Below are positions 50,890 through 62,535 of a stretch of 64,000 bases of DNA, piece after piece. Each line of letters opens with the position of its first letter. Position 1 is the first letter of the stretch. Position numbers and translations under genes: made by a program. Where the stretch lies: assembly GCF_034008635.1 (NCBI RefSeq), contig NZ_CP125378.1, positions 2,904,001 to 2,968,000 on the forward strand, written 5' to 3'. The DNA comes from Pseudomonas sp. P8_229. GTDB lineage: Bacteria; Pseudomonadota; Gammaproteobacteria; Pseudomonadales; Pseudomonadaceae. The notes under the pieces are model-generated. The model saw only the letters and a list, made by a program, of their open reading frames with translations. It made no database searches and was not told the origin of the DNA.

Positions 50890-51360
50890 TTAGATTTCAG
50901 CAGCCAGTTGGTTAACCAGCTCTGCGTGCGCGTTTTGATCGATTGTGGCACCCAGGATCTTCTCGGCGCCGCCGACAGCCAGCAAGCCCACTTGGGCGCG
51001 CAGCTTGTCTTTGACACTGTTCAGTTCCTGTTCGATCTCGGCTTGAGCCTGAACCTTCACACGGTCAGCGTCGACACGGGCCTTTTCAACGGCCTCTTCG
51101 ACAATCTGGTTACCGCGTTTCTTGGCTTGCTCGATGATTTCAGCTGCCTGAGCTTTCGCTTCGCGCAGTTGCTGACCCGCTTTCTCTTGGGCCAACTCCA
51201 GGTCGCGAGCTGCACGGCTGGCAGCGTCCAGACCATCAGCGATCTTCTTTTGACGTTCGTGCAGAGCAGCGATGACCGGAGGCCATACGAACTTCATGCA
51301 GAACAGTACAAAAATCAGGAACGCAACGGACTGGCCAATCAGGGTCGCATTAATGTTCAC
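50890..51360 (-). CDS. atpF: ATP synthase Fo b subunit
   Basis: 156 residues. A single membrane helix at residues 5-27 ([20 protein letters not shown]) is followed by a long Ala/Glu/Lys-rich helix that dimerises as the outer stalk. Confidence 0.97.
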   Translation of the reverse strand: MNINATLIGQSVAFLIFVLFCMKFVWPPVIAALHERQKKIADGLDAASRAARDLELAQEKAGQQLREAKAQAAEIIEQAKKRGNQIVEEAVEKARVDADRVKVQAQAEIEQELNSVKDKLRAQVGLLAVGGAEKILGATIDQNAHAELVNQLAAEI

Positions 51361-51395
51361 GCCAACACCTCGCAGTTACGTTGTCCATCACATCA

Positions 51396-51419
51396 AATTA
51401 CTCGGAAGAGTCCGGGTAA

Positions 51420-51421
<2 letters not shown>
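51396..51421. other. Intercistronic hairpin atpE-atpF
   Basis: AATTAC/GTAATT and CGGA/TCCG pair around an AGAG loop (one mismatch). The stem overlaps the atpE stop codon. Weaker than the other atp hairpins. Confidence 0.5.
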
Positions 51422-51692
<271 letters not shown>

Positions 51693-51764
51693 TTACGTCG
51701 TATGGTTTAGGTTTTTTAGATTAAAGCGGTAAAACAAATCGTTTCAGAGGCCCGGTTAAGAGCC

Positions 51765-51786
51765 CCCTCCCGTTTAACCGGGAGGG
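51765..51786. other. Intercistronic hairpin atpB-atpE
   Basis: CCCTCCCG and CGGGAGGG make a perfect 8-base-pair stem with a 6-base loop, located between atpB and atpE where expression must rise about tenfold for the c-ring. Confidence 0.65.
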
Positions 51787-51810
51787 ACATCAGACTAGTC
51801 GAGACTGGTC

Positions 51811-53104
<1,294 letters not shown>

Positions 53105-53181
53105 CACGATTGCTCTCCAATGGTCGGCTGCCGAAATTCAATAACTTGGCATAATTTGTGCCGACAAAATGCGCGCAGAGT

Positions 53182-53203
53182 ATAGGGGCGGTTCTGCCCC
53201 TAT
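53182..53203. terminator. Hairpin between parB and the atp operon
   Basis: ATAGGGGC and GCCCCTAT pair around a 6-base loop. It lies downstream of parB in the leftward direction, but no T-run follows, so termination is uncertain. Confidence 0.45.
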
Positions 53204-53252
53204 TCAACTGTCAGGTAGTGATTTCCGACTGCGCGCTACATGAGGAAATGTT

Positions 53253-54125
53253 TCAGCGGATGTGCGCGAGCACACCTTGAAGCTCATCGAGGGAGTTGTA
53301 ACCGATGACCAACTGACCCTTTCCCTTCTTGCCGTGGCGAATCTGCACCGCAGAGCCTAGGCGCTCGGCCAGACGCTGTTCGAGACGAGCGATGTCCGGG
53401 TCGGGTTTGGCCGCTTCCACAGGCTCCGGTTTGCCACTCAACCACTGGCGAACCAGTGCTTCAGTCTGGCGCACGGTCAGGCCGCGTGCGACAACATGTC
53501 GCGCCCCTTCCACCTGCTGATTGTCCGGCAAGCCGAGCAAAGCACGGGCATGACCCATTTCCAGGTCGCCATGGGACAGCATGGTCTTGATGACTTCAGG
53601 CAGTGCAATGAGCCGTAACAGGTTAGCCACAGTGACGCGGGACTTACCCACAGCCTCGGCAACCTGTTGCTGAGTGAGCTGAAATTCCTGCTGCAGACGC
53701 TGCAGGGCGACCGCTTCTTCGATCGGGTTCAGGTCTTCACGCTGGATGTTCTCGATCAGCGCAATGGCGATCGCGGTTTCATCCGGTACATCGCGGACCA
53801 TGGCCGGAATGGTTTCCTGCCCGGCCTGCTGACTCGCGCGCCAGCGGCGTTCACCGGCAATGATCTCAAAACGGCCACCGCCAATCGGGCGAACCACAAT
53901 CGGCTGCATCACGCCTTGTGCCTTGATCGACTGCGCCAGCTCTTCGAGCGCCTGCGGGTCCATGTCGCGACGTGGCTGGTATTTGCCACGCTGCAGCAGG
54001 TCCAGCGGCAGGTGTTGCAGTTCACGGGTATCCGCCTGCGCGGCCTGTTCTTCCAGTGCGCTGACAGTCGGACCACTCAGCAGTGCATCCAGTCCACGTC
54101 CGAGACCTCGTTTCTTGACGGCCAT
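53253..54125 (-). CDS. parB: Chromosome-partitioning protein ParB
   Basis: 290 residues. N-terminal LGRGLDALLSG, the arginine patch in GERRWRASQ that binds CTP and promotes sliding, and a central helix-turn-helix LTQQQVAEAVGKSRVTVANL that reads parS. The C-terminal 60 residues dimerise. A parS-like site is present at 2258-2273 of this window. Confidence 0.97.
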   Translation of the reverse strand: MAVKKRGLGRGLDALLSGPTVSALEEQAAQADTRELQHLPLDLLQRGKYQPRRDMDPQALEELAQSIKAQGVMQPIVVRPIGGGRFEIIAGERRWRASQQAGQETIPAMVRDVPDETAIAIALIENIQREDLNPIEEAVALQRLQQEFQLTQQQVAEAVGKSRVTVANLLRLIALPEVIKTMLSHGDLEMGHARALLGLPDNQQVEGARHVVARGLTVRQTEALVRQWLSGKPEPVEAAKPDPDIARLEQRLAERLGSAVQIRHGKKGKGQLVIGYNSLDELQGVLAHIR

Positions 54126-54134
54126 GGGGATTCC

Positions 54135-54932
54135 TTAAGTTGGCTGAGCAGCGGCGATGCGTGAATTTTTGCGCTGACGGCGAACCATCTCGCCCGCCAG
54201 GGCCAGGTAGGCCAGCGCGCCGCGCGATTGCTTGTCGTAGGCCAGTGCCGGCATCCCGTAGCTCGGCGCTTCGGCCAGGCGGATGTTGCGCGGGATCACT
54301 GTGTCGTAGAGCTGCTCGCCGAAGTGCTCCTTGAGCTGCGCCGAAACATCGTTCATCAGACTCAGGCGCGGGTCGTACATGGTGCGCAGCAAACCTTCGA
54401 CCTTCAGGTTCGGGTTCAGCAGTTCAGCGATGCGCTTGATGTTATCCACAAGGTCGCTCAAGCCTTCGAGCGCAAAGTATTCGCACTGCATGGGGATAAT
54501 CACCCCGTCAGCGGCGACCAGTGCGTTGAGCGTGAGCATCGACAGCGACGGCGGGCAGTCGATCAGAATGTAATCGTAGTTCTCACGGATCGGCGCCAGC
54601 GCGCTGCGCAGACGGCTTTCCTTCATCTGCATTTCCAGCAGGACCACTTCGGCTGCGGTCAGGTCGCGGTTGGCCGGCAGCAGTTGATAACCGCCGTGCT
54701 CGGAGTAGTGCATGGCCTGGGCCAGATCGCATTCGCCGATCAGCAGGTCGTAAACCGAGTTTTCCAGGCCGTGTTTATCCACACCGCTACCCATGGTGGC
54801 GTTGCCCTGTGGATCGAGATCGATCAACAGCACCCGGCGCTTGGTCGCGACCAGGGATGCTGCGAGGTTGATGCAGGTGGTGGTCTTGCCCACACCACCT
54901 TTCTGGTTCGCTATCGCGAATACCTTAGCCAT
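54135..54932 (-). CDS. parA: Chromosome-partitioning ATPase ParA (Soj)
   Basis: 265 residues. Deviant Walker A KGGVGKTTTCINLAASL at residues 11-27 is the MinD/ParA signature; DYILIDCPPSLSML follows. It forms nucleoid gradients that move ParB-parS. The start gives MAKVFAIANQK; an in-frame ATG six codons upstream is unlikely. Two DnaA boxes lie within the coding region (54442, 54775). Confidence 0.97.
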   Translation of the reverse strand: MAKVFAIANQKGGVGKTTTCINLAASLVATKRRVLLIDLDPQGNATMGSGVDKHGLENSVYDLLIGECDLAQAMHYSEHGGYQLLPANRDLTAAEVVLLEMQMKESRLRSALAPIRENYDYILIDCPPSLSMLTLNALVAADGVIIPMQCEYFALEGLSDLVDNIKRIAELLNPNLKVEGLLRTMYDPRLSLMNDVSAQLKEHFGEQLYDTVIPRNIRLAEAPSYGMPALAYDKQSRGALAYLALAGEMVRRQRKNSRIAAAQPT

Positions 54933-54950
54933 TCTTGCTTGTGTTCCCAA

Positions 54951-55595
54951 TCATGCCGTGCGGCGCAGTATCAGCAGATGGCGTTGGCCTTGGCAACCGG
55001 GTACGGCCAGGGCGTGTTCGCTATCGAGTTTGAAGTCTGCCGGCAATGCTACCAGCTCATCGGCCGGATGAACGCCCTTCATTGCCAGCCAGCGCGTATC
55101 GGCATCGCCGAGATGGCGAGTCCAGTTGGTGAAGTTCTCCATGCTGCTGAACGCCCGGGAAATGATCCCGTTGAACGGCTGTGCAGGCTGGAAAGCTTCG
55201 ACGCGACTGTGGATAACTTGCAGGTTATCCAGTTTGAGTTCGAGTTTGACCTGGGTCAGGAAGCGGGTTTTCTTGCCGTTGCTGTCCAGACAGGTCACTT
55301 GCGAGTCCGGGTACAGGATCGCCAACGGGATCCCCGGCATACCGCCGCCGCTGCCGACGTCGAGCCAGCGGCCGTTTTCGATGAACGACATCACGCTCAG
55401 ACTGTCGAGCAAGTGCCGCGAAACCATTTCGTCCGGATCACGCACAGCAGTCAGGTTGTAGGCCTGGTTCCATTTGATCAACAGGGCCAGGTAACCCAGC
55501 AGCAATTCGTGCTGGGCTTCAGTGAGATTGACACCGAGCTCGCGGGCTCCTGTGGATAACTCTTCGGCGTGTTGCGAAGTGACCTTAGAACTCAA
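54951..55595 (-). CDS. rsmG: 16S rRNA (guanine527-N7)-methyltransferase
   Basis: 214 residues. The SAM motif is [17 protein letters not shown]; the N-terminal helical part includes [16 protein letters not shown]. The start codon appears to be TTG overlapping the mnmG stop (TTGA). Loss gives low-level streptomycin resistance in other bacteria. DnaA boxes occur at 55208 and 55551. Confidence 0.95.
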   Translation of the reverse strand: MSSKVTSQHAEELSTGARELGVNLTEAQHELLLGYLALLIKWNQAYNLTAVRDPDEMVSRHLLDSLSVMSFIENGRWLDVGSGGGMPGIPLAILYPDSQVTCLDSNGKKTRFLTQVKLELKLDNLQVIHSRVEAFQPAQPFNGIISRAFSSMENFTNWTRHLGDADTRWLAMKGVHPADELVALPADFKLDSEHALAVPGCQGQRHLLILRRTA

Positions 55596-57493
55596 GCGCT
55601 TTGCTCCAACTGACGGCCCGCGCCGCGTTTTTTCAAATGAATCATCAACAGCGAAATCGCTGCCGGGGTCACACCCGGGATCCGCGAAGCCTGGCCCAGC
55701 GTCTCCGGACGCGTCGCACCGAGCTTGCCCTGGATCTCCTTGGAGAGACCGGAAATGTTGGTGTAATCGATGTCCACAGGCAGTTTCGTGTCTTCACTGG
55801 CGCGCAGACGGGCGATTTCGTCCTGTTGACGGTCGATGTAACCGGCGTATTTGGTCTTGATTTCAACCTGCTCGGCGACCTGTGGATCTTCGGCGCCGTT
55901 GCCGGTCACTTCAACCAGACCAGCGTAGTCGATTTCCGGACGACTCAAGAGGTTGAGCAAGTTGTATTCGTGGGTCAGCGGCGTGCCGAATTTTTCGGCA
56001 ATCGCATCGCCCTGCTGAGTATTTGGACGAACCCAAGTGCTTTTCAGGCGCTGCTCTTCCAGTTCGATGCTTTCGCGTTTCTTGCAGAACGCCGCCCAAC
56101 GCGTGTCATCGACCAGGCCGAGCTCACGACCTTTTTCGGTCAGACGCAGGTCGGCGTTGTCCTCACGCAGGATCAGGCGGTACTCGGCACGGGAAGTGAA
56201 CATGCGGTACGGCTCTTGGGTACCGAGGGTGATCAGATCATCGACCAACACGCCGATGTACGCTTCATCGCGACGCGGACACCAGGCATCTTTGCCCTTG
56301 GCGCGCAATGCAGCGTTGGCGCCAGCGAGCAAACCTTGGGCGCCAGCTTCTTCGTAACCGGTGGTGCCGTTGATCTGGCCGGCGAAAAACAAACCGCCAA
56401 TCGCTTTGGTTTCCAGGCTGTACTTCAGGTCACGCGGATCGAAGTAGTCGTACTCGATCGCATAACCCGGACGCACGATGTGCGCATTCTCCATGCCACG
56501 GATCGATTGCACGATCTGCAATTGCACGTCGAACGGCAAGCTTGTGGATATCCCGTTCGGGTACAGCTCATGGGTGGTCAGACCTTCCGGTTCGATGAAC
56601 ACCTGATGGCTTTCCTTGTCGGCAAAGCGGTGGATCTTGTCTTCGATCGACGGGCAGTAACGCGGACCGATGCCCTCGATTTCGCCGGCGGCGGAGTACA
56701 TCGGCGAACGATCGAGGTTCGCGGCAATGATTTCGTGAGTGCGGGCGTTGGTGTGGGTGATCCAGCAACTGACCTGCCGTGGATGCTGCTCTTTGTTACC
56801 CATGAACGACATCACCGGGATCGGCGTATCGCCTGGTTGCTCGGTCATCACCGAGAAATCCACAGACTTGCCGTCGATACGCGGCGGCGTACCGGTTTTC
56901 AGGCGACCGACACGCAGTGGCAATTCACGCAGGCGGTGAGCCAGTGCGATCGACGGTGGATCGCCGGCGCGACCGCCGGAAAAATTCTGCAAACCGATGT
57001 GGATAAGTCCGCCAAGGAACGTACCGGTAGTCAACACCACGGAATCGGCGAAGAACCGCAGGCCCATTTGCGTGACAACACCGCGCACTTGTTCCTGCTC
57101 AACGATCAGGTCATCAGCGGCTTGTTGAAATATCCACAGGTTCGGCTGGTTTTCCAGAATTTCGCGAACAGCGGCCTTGTACAGAATCCGGTCGGCTTGT
57201 GCACGAGTGGCACGCACGGCCGGGCCTTTGCGGCTGTTCAACACGCGAAACTGGATGCCGCCCAAATCGGTCGCCATGGCCATCGCGCCGCCGAGGGCGT
57301 CGATTTCCTTGACCAGATGGCTTTTGCCAATGCCACCGATGGCCGGATTGCAGCTCATGGCACCGAGGGTTTCCACGTTATGCGTCAGCAACAGGGTTTT
57401 TGCCCCCATACGTGCTGAGGCCAGTGCTGCCTCGGTACCGGCATGACCGCCGCCGATGACGATCACTTCAAAACGGGAAGGGAAATCCACCAC
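55592..57493 (-). CDS. mnmG: tRNA uridine 5-carboxymethylaminomethyl modification enzyme MnmG (GidA)
   Basis: 633 residues. FAD-binding start [19 protein letters not shown], and [20 protein letters not shown] near residue 370 are characteristic. It acts with MnmE on wobble uridine 34 of certain tRNAs. It sits next to the mnmG-mnmE gap that holds origin-like DnaA boxes. Confidence 0.97.
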   Translation of the reverse strand: MVDFPSRFEVIVIGGGHAGTEAALASARMGAKTLLLTHNVETLGAMSCNPAIGGIGKSHLVKEIDALGGAMAMATDLGGIQFRVLNSRKGPAVRATRAQADRILYKAAVREILENQPNLWIFQQAADDLIVEQEQVRGVVTQMGLRFFADSVVLTTGTFLGGLIHIGLQNFSGGRAGDPPSIALAHRLRELPLRVGRLKTGTPPRIDGKSVDFSVMTEQPGDTPIPVMSFMGNKEQHPRQVSCWITHTNARTHEIIAANLDRSPMYSAAGEIEGIGPRYCPSIEDKIHRFADKESHQVFIEPEGLTTHELYPNGISTSLPFDVQLQIVQSIRGMENAHIVRPGYAIEYDYFDPRDLKYSLETKAIGGLFFAGQINGTTGYEEAGAQGLLAGANAALRAKGKDAWCPRRDEAYIGVLVDDLITLGTQEPYRMFTSRAEYRLILREDNADLRLTEKGRELGLVDDTRWAAFCKKRESIELEEQRLKSTWVRPNTQQGDAIAEKFGTPLTHEYNLLNLLSRPEIDYAGLVEVTGNGAEDPQVAEQVEIKTKYAGYIDRQQDEIARLRASEDTKLPVDIDYTNISGLSKEIQGKLGATRPETLGQASRIPGVTPAAISLLMIHLKKRGAGRQLEQSA

Positions 57494-58041
57494 GCACCTC
57501 GTGCCTGCTTAAGTAGGTAATTCAGGAATAGTTTGAGATCAGGTTTCTGGACCTGGTCGACAAGTATAGGGACTTCGCCCTTCCTAAAGAACCCTTTGCA
57601 CAAAATTTAACCAGCTGTGGAGAACTCAAGGTTAAAAGAATAAAAAAGAGAGAAATTTATAAAACCTTTGTTTTTATGTTTATTTTTACTGACCGACATT
57701 TCTGTGGATAGATCTCTACAGGCCTTATTATTCAATATGTACAGCGTTTCAAAACCCTGTGACCAGGTGCCAATGAGGCCCTTGGATAACCGGTTTAAGC
57801 CTGTGGATGAATGGGGTGGTTATCCACAGGGGCAGTTATATCCAGTTTTGTAGCCCTGTTATCAACTGACCTCATTGGCAGTTATTCACAGGGCTTAATC
57901 CACAGAAAATGGCTGAATGGGGATGATGCGGGCACGAAAAATCCGCTCAGGGAGAGGGGATTTGCCCAGCACTGAAGGAAGGTGTGGAGAAAGAGAGGAG
58001 CAGACAGGCCGCGAACGGGCCTGTCTGTGTACAGCAGAAGA
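57494..58041. other. Origin-like region with DnaA boxes between mnmG and mnmE
   Basis: 548 bases without a gene. An AT-rich stretch is at 57590-57740. DnaA boxes are TTATCCACA (57820-57828) and TTATTCACA (57882-57890), plus one-mismatch copies at 57802-57810 and 57896-57904 and TGTGGATAG near 57703. The AT-rich side carries ATAGATCTCT, also found upstream of dnaA. Pseudomonas species are recalled to have two autonomously replicating origin segments; this is a candidate for the second. A terminator for mnmE is at 58001-58027. Confidence 0.6.
58001..58027 (-). terminator. Terminator of mnmE
   Basis: CAGACAGGCC and GGCCTGTCTG form a perfect 10-base-pair stem with a 7-base loop; a pyrimidine-rich tail follows on the minus strand. 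It lies 15 bases after the mnmE stop. Confidence 0.6.
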
Positions 58042-59412
58042 CTATTTACCGATGCAGAAGCTGGAAAAGATCCGGCCGAGCAGGTCATCGGAACTGAATG
58101 CTCCGGTGATTTCCCCCAGGGACTGCTGTGCCTGACGCAAATCTTCAGCCAGCAGTTCACCTGCGCCTGCCAATGTCAGCTGCGCGCGCCCGTGTTCCAG
58201 CGCGGCACTGGCATGCCGCAGGGCCTCAAGATGCCGACGGCGGGCACTGAAGCTGCTTTCCGAGGTTTGTTCATAGCCCATGCAGGCCTTGAGGTGTTCA
58301 CGCAGCAATTCCAGACCGTCACCGGCCGATTTGGCGCTAAGGCTGATGGTGACATGGCCATCCTCGCTGACTTCCAGGGCAATCGCTTCCCCGGTGAGGT
58401 CAGCCTTGTTGCGGATCAAGGTGACTTTGGCTGGATCCGGTCGGGTTTCGAGGAATTCCGGCCACAGCGCAAACGGATCTGCTGCTTCCGGAGCGGTCGC
58501 ATCGACGACTAAGAGCACGCGATCCGCTTCAGTAATGGCTTTTAACGCGCGCTCAACGCCGATTTTTTCCACCTGATCGTCGGTATCGCGCAGACCAGCG
58601 GTATCCACTACGTGCAACGGCATGCCATCAATGTGGATATGTTCACGCAGGATGTCTCGCGTAGTACCTGCAATCTCAGTCACGATCGCTGCTTCGCGTC
58701 CGGCCAGGGCATTCAACAAGCTGGACTTGCCAGCATTCGGACGACCGGCTATCACCACGGTCATACCATCACGCAACAAGGCACCCTGCCCGGCTTCGCG
58801 AAGCACTGTGGACAGTTCATCGCGGACCTTGTCGAGCATGCTCAGCACATGGCCATCGGCAAGAAAGTCGATTTCCTCTTCCGGAAAGTCGATGGCGGCT
58901 TCGACGTAGATGCGCAGCGCGATCAATTGTTCGGTGAGGTTATGCACACGCAGGGAAAACGCACCTTGCAAGGAACGCAGGGCATTGCGTGCAGCCTGTG
59001 CAGAACTGGCTTCGATCAGATCGGCGATCGCCTCGGCCTGGGCCAGGTCGAGCTTGTCGTTGAGGAACGCACGTTCGCTGAATTCGCCCGGCCGCGCCAA
59101 GCGGCAGCCCAGTTCCAGACAACGTTTGAGCAGCATGTCCAGAACGATCGGGCCGCCGTGGCCCTGCAGTTCCAGTACGTCTTCGCCGGTGAACGAGTTC
59201 GGCCCAGGGAAATACAGGGCCAGGCCTTCGTCCAGCACCTGCTGATCATCACTGAAAAACGGACCGTAATGAGCGTATCGCGGTTTCAGTTCGCGGCCGC
59301 TGATGGCTTTGGCCGCAACACTGGCCAACGGCCCGGAAATACGGACGATGCCGACACCACCGCGACCTTGAGCGGTAGCGACGGCGGCGATGGTTTCACG
59401 AGGTGCGCTCAT
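58042..59412 (-). CDS. mnmE: tRNA modification GTPase MnmE (TrmE)
   Basis: 456 residues. The N-terminal formyl-THF-like domain ([21 protein letters not shown]), helical middle, and inserted G domain with [24 protein letters not shown] and RNKAD. The C-terminus ends in FCIGK, the CxGK motif needed for activity. Partner of MnmG. Confidence 0.97.
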   Translation of the reverse strand: MSAPRETIAAVATAQGRGGVGIVRISGPLASVAAKAISGRELKPRYAHYGPFFSDDQQVLDEGLALYFPGPNSFTGEDVLELQGHGGPIVLDMLLKRCLELGCRLARPGEFSERAFLNDKLDLAQAEAIADLIEASSAQAARNALRSLQGAFSLRVHNLTEQLIALRIYVEAAIDFPEEEIDFLADGHVLSMLDKVRDELSTVLREAGQGALLRDGMTVVIAGRPNAGKSSLLNALAGREAAIVTEIAGTTRDILREHIHIDGMPLHVVDTAGLRDTDDQVEKIGVERALKAITEADRVLLVVDATAPEAADPFALWPEFLETRPDPAKVTLIRNKADLTGEAIALEVSEDGHVTISLSAKSAGDGLELLREHLKACMGYEQTSESSFSARRRHLEALRHASAALEHGRAQLTLAGAGELLAEDLRQAQQSLGEITGAFSSDDLLGRIFSSFCIGK

Positions 59413-59443
59413 AAAACGGTATCCAGACAAAAGTGACAGATAG

Positions 59444-59470
59444 CAAAACGCCCCACTAGGGGGCGTTTTG
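59444..59470 (-). terminator. Intrinsic terminator after yidC
   Basis: CAAAACGCCCC and GGGGCGTTTTG pair perfectly with a 5-base loop; the minus-strand tail contains a short T-run. It separates yidC from mnmE. Confidence 0.85.
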
Positions 59471-59493
59471 AGTGGTGTTATCCACAGAGTAAG

Positions 59494-61176
59494 TTACGCC
59501 TCGGCTTTTTTCGTCGCCGCTTCGATCTTACGCGTGATGTACCACTGTTGGGCAATCGACAGGCAGTTGTTCACAACCCAGTACAGCACCAGACCCGCAG
59601 GGAACCACAGGAAGAAGAAGGTGAAGATGATTGGCATCATTTTCATGACCTTCGCCTGCATCGGATCCGGCGGAGTCGGGTTCAGACGCTGCTGGATGAA
59701 CATGGTTGCGCCCATGATGATCGGCAGGATGAAGAACGGATCCTTGATCGACAGGTCGGTGATCCACAGCATGAATGGCGCCTGGCGCATTTCCACACTT
59801 TCCAGCAGAACCCAGTACAGCGAAAGGAAAACGGGCATCTGCACGAGTATCGGCAAGCAACCGCCCAGCGGATTGATCTTCTCTTTCTTGTACAGCTCCA
59901 TCATGGCCTGCGACATTTTCTGCCGGTCATCGCCATGTTGCTCTTTCAATGCAGCCAGTTTCGGAGCAACGGCACGCATGCGCGCCATGGATTTGTAGCT
60001 GGCAGCCGACAACGGGAAGAAGATCCCTTTGATCAGCATGGTCAGGAAGATGATCGACCAGCCCCAGTTACCGACAATCGCGTGGATGTGTTGCAGCAAC
60101 CAGAAGATCGGTTGAGCGATGAACCACAGAATGCCGTAGTCGACCGTCAGTTCCAGACCTGGGGACAACTCTTTCAGCACCGCCTGGCTTTTCGGGCCGG
60201 CGTACAGAATGGCGCTGGTTTCAACTTTTGCACCCGGTGCAGCGGTCAACGAAGGACCGGTGTAACCGATGATGTAGTTGCCTTTGCTGTCTTTACGCGT
60301 CTGAACGATGTTGTTTTCGCCTTTCGGCGCAACCCACGCAGTCACGAAGTAGTGTTGCAGCCAGGCTACCCAGCCACCGGTGACGGTTTCCTTGAGCTGA
60401 CCTTTGTCCATGTCTTTCATGGACACTTTCTTGTACGGCTCGGAACTTGTCCACAGGGCGGCGCCCAGGTAAGTCGCGGTACCGGTAGCAGTGGTCGACG
60501 AAGGGTCGGCACTGGCGTCGCGCTTCAGCTGAGCGAACATCGAACCGGACCAGGGCTGAGCGCTCTGGTTATCCACAAGGTAGGTCACGGTCACGTCATA
60601 CAGGCCGCGTTTCAGGGTGAAACGCTTGATGTAGTTGACGCCGTCCTTGCTGAACTTCAGGTCGACGACCAGTTGGTCCTGACCGTCAGCCAGTTGATAA
60701 CTTTTCTTCTCCGAGGCGTAAACCGGACGACCGGCCGGGCTAGCGTCCGGACCGTTGGTGCCGATCAGGCCGCTTTGTGCCAGATAAGTACGCTCGCCGC
60801 CGTTGTCGAACAGCTGGAACGGAACATCCGGACGGTCCTGACGACGTGGATACAGTGGCAAGGTCAGTTGCGCAACGTCACCGCCCTGTGGATCGATCGC
60901 GAGATCGAGCACGTCGGTTTTGACCTGGATCAGATCCTTGCTGGCAGCGACCGGAGTTTCCACAGGTGCGCTGGTATCGCTTGCGGCACGCGGAATATCG
61001 TCACTGGCGGAAGCGTTATTGCCAGGAACGGTGTCCGGCAAACCGGATGCAGTCGTACTGGAAGCAACATTCTGAGTCGGCAGGGCAGCCTGGCCATAGT
61101 CCTGGTTCCATTTAAGAACCATAACGTAGGACACGATTGCCAGGGCGACGATCAGGATCGTGCGTTTGATATCCAT
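59494..61176 (-). CDS. yidC: Membrane protein insertase YidC
   Basis: 560 residues. N-terminal anchor (residues 5-22), a large periplasmic beta domain rich in Ser/Ala/Gly at first, then five membrane helices with FFPLSAASYKSMARMRA and LGGCLPILVQMPVFLSLYWV. Inserts proteins such as AtpE and aids Sec. Stop two codons short of the terminator. Confidence 0.97.
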   Translation of the reverse strand: MDIKRTILIVALAIVSYVMVLKWNQDYGQAALPTQNVASSTTASGLPDTVPGNNASASDDIPRAASDTSAPVETPVAASKDLIQVKTDVLDLAIDPQGGDVAQLTLPLYPRRQDRPDVPFQLFDNGGERTYLAQSGLIGTNGPDASPAGRPVYASEKKSYQLADGQDQLVVDLKFSKDGVNYIKRFTLKRGLYDVTVTYLVDNQSAQPWSGSMFAQLKRDASADPSSTTATGTATYLGAALWTSSEPYKKVSMKDMDKGQLKETVTGGWVAWLQHYFVTAWVAPKGENNIVQTRKDSKGNYIIGYTGPSLTAAPGAKVETSAILYAGPKSQAVLKELSPGLELTVDYGILWFIAQPIFWLLQHIHAIVGNWGWSIIFLTMLIKGIFFPLSAASYKSMARMRAVAPKLAALKEQHGDDRQKMSQAMMELYKKEKINPLGGCLPILVQMPVFLSLYWVLLESVEMRQAPFMLWITDLSIKDPFFILPIIMGATMFIQQRLNPTPPDPMQAKVMKMMPIIFTFFFLWFPAGLVLYWVVNNCLSIAQQWYITRKIEAATKKAEA

Positions 61177-61178
61177 GA

Positions 61179-61424
61179 TTACTCGGCCATCGAAGAAGAA
61201 CGGGAGGTAGGGATAGGTGGAACCGGGTCATAACCACCGGGATTCCACGGATGACAGCGACCTAAACGACGAAAGGTCAGCCAGCCACCGCGCAGAAGGC
61301 CATGATTTTCGATGGCTTCTAACGCGTAGCAGGAACAACTGGGGTAGAAACGACAGTGATCAGCCATCAGGGGACTAATGGCATAGCGATAAAACTGGAT
61401 CGGAACGAGGGCCAGTTTACGCAT
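61179..61424 (-). CDS. yidD: Membrane insertion efficiency factor YidD
   Basis: 81 residues. The three-cysteine [17 protein letters not shown] and [14 protein letters not shown] signature is complete. It overlaps rnpA by eight bases, the standard arrangement. Confidence 0.95.
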   Translation of the reverse strand: MRKLALVPIQFYRYAISPLMADHCRFYPSCSCYALEAIENHGLLRGGWLTFRRLGRCHPWNPGGYDPVPPIPTSRSSSMAE

Positions 61425-61818
61425 CTGGACTGTCTACCCCTACAGTTTCGGCTTTGACTGCTGGAACTGGCTTGTTACGGGCCAGCCGCTTCCAGAGTTT
61501 GCCGAAATGCTGAATCAATTCGGGGTTTTCTACATCGCCCAAACCTTTGCGCGCGACGATAACGATGTCCCAGCCGACCAGTGAATCCTGGTGCAGGCGA
61601 AACGATTCGCGCATAAGACGTTTGAGACGATTGCGCTCGACGGAGAGCTTTACGCTCTTTTTCCCGATAACCAGCCCGAGACGGGGGTGATCAAGATCGT
61701 TGTTGCGCGCAAGGAGCAGGAGATTTTTCCCCGGAACCTTGCCGGTAGGGGAGTCAAAGACTGCCTTGAAATGCCGGGGGGTAAGCAGACGCTTTTCCCG
61801 ACTGAAGTCCTGACTCAC
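61417..61818 (-). CDS. rnpA: Ribonuclease P protein component
   Basis: 133 residues. The RNR motif [15 protein letters not shown] is conserved. GTG at 61818 ([11 protein letters not shown]) is taken as start, 16 bases after rpmH; a longer in-frame reading from 61914 would overlap rpmH. The GGAG next to the GTG leaves little spacing, so the exact start is not certain. Confidence 0.93.
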   Translation of the reverse strand: MSQDFSREKRLLTPRHFKAVFDSPTGKVPGKNLLLLARNNDLDHPRLGLVIGKKSVKLSVERNRLKRLMRESFRLHQDSLVGWDIVIVARKGLGDVENPELIQHFGKLWKRLARNKPVPAVKAETVGVDSPDA

Positions 61819-61834
61819 CTCCAGTACCGGATTA

Positions 61835-61969
61835 TCAAACTGCCAGACGCGCACGACCTTTGGCGCGACGACGCGACAGGACTGCGCGGCCGTTCTTGGT
61901 AGCCATGCGAGCACGGAAACCGTGGGTACGAGCGCGTTTGATAGTGCTTGGTTGGAAAGTACGTTTCAT
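61835..61969 (-). CDS. rpmH: 50S ribosomal protein L34
   Basis: 44 residues, [20 protein letters not shown] and a very basic C-terminus ending GRARLAV. Universal next to dnaA in pseudomonads. A GC-rich hairpin at 61993-62014 lies in its leader. Confidence 0.96.
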   Translation of the reverse strand: MKRTFQPSTIKRARTHGFRARMATKNGRAVLSRRRAKGRARLAV

Positions 61970-62535
61970 GTCGTGTTACCTGGTTCGTCCACAACGGGCC
62001 GGAATGGCCCCCGTTTTAAGAGACCGGGGATTCTAGAGAAAGCAAGCCTTCAGGTCAATTTCCAACCAGCGTTTCCTTATAAATAGATCTCTGGAGCTTC
62101 CTGAACCGAAATCCGGTTTGCCAGATATAAAAATAAAGAAGGGAATTATTTAAAGCTTTTCTGTAAAGCTTGTAAAAGCTAGGGCGGCCATCTTCTGTGG
62201 ATAACCATATCCAGCCCTTGTACAACGTGATGTACAGAGAATGACAACTACAGTGGAAAACCGTGGTCAGCCTGTGCTGCGCTATCGGATAACCTGTGTG
62301 TGGAAACGTCAGTTATCCACAGTCTGGTTATCCACCGAGTTCCACCCCCAGTTGTCCAGTGCCCTCAGAGGCGGTTATCCACAGAGCTTATTCACACACC
62401 GTTGGTCGCCTTTTTGCTGGTTAACGCATTGATTAATCATGTTCACCACACAACCTGCATGTGGATAAGTGGACCGCTCGCCGTTACAATGGCCGCTTGT
62501 TTTTGCCTCACCGGCTTTCAACTTAGGGGATATCC
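61970..62535. other. oriC: Main chromosomal origin region (oriC) between rpmH and dnaA
   Basis: 566 bases. An AT-rich segment at about 62070-62180 carries a sequence like the E. coli 13-mer (GATCTATTTATAA on the minus strand). DnaA boxes: TGTGGATAA 62196-62204, TTATCCACA 62313-62321, TTATCCACC 62328-62336, TTATCCACA 62375-62383, TTATTCACA 62388-62396, TGTGGATAA 62460-62468. The dnaA promoter must also lie here, so DnaA binding could repress dnaA. Confidence 0.9.

Noticed and set aside
61819..61914. Longer RnpA start overlapping rpmH
   Set aside because: The extension lies in rpmH and does not match the family N-terminus.
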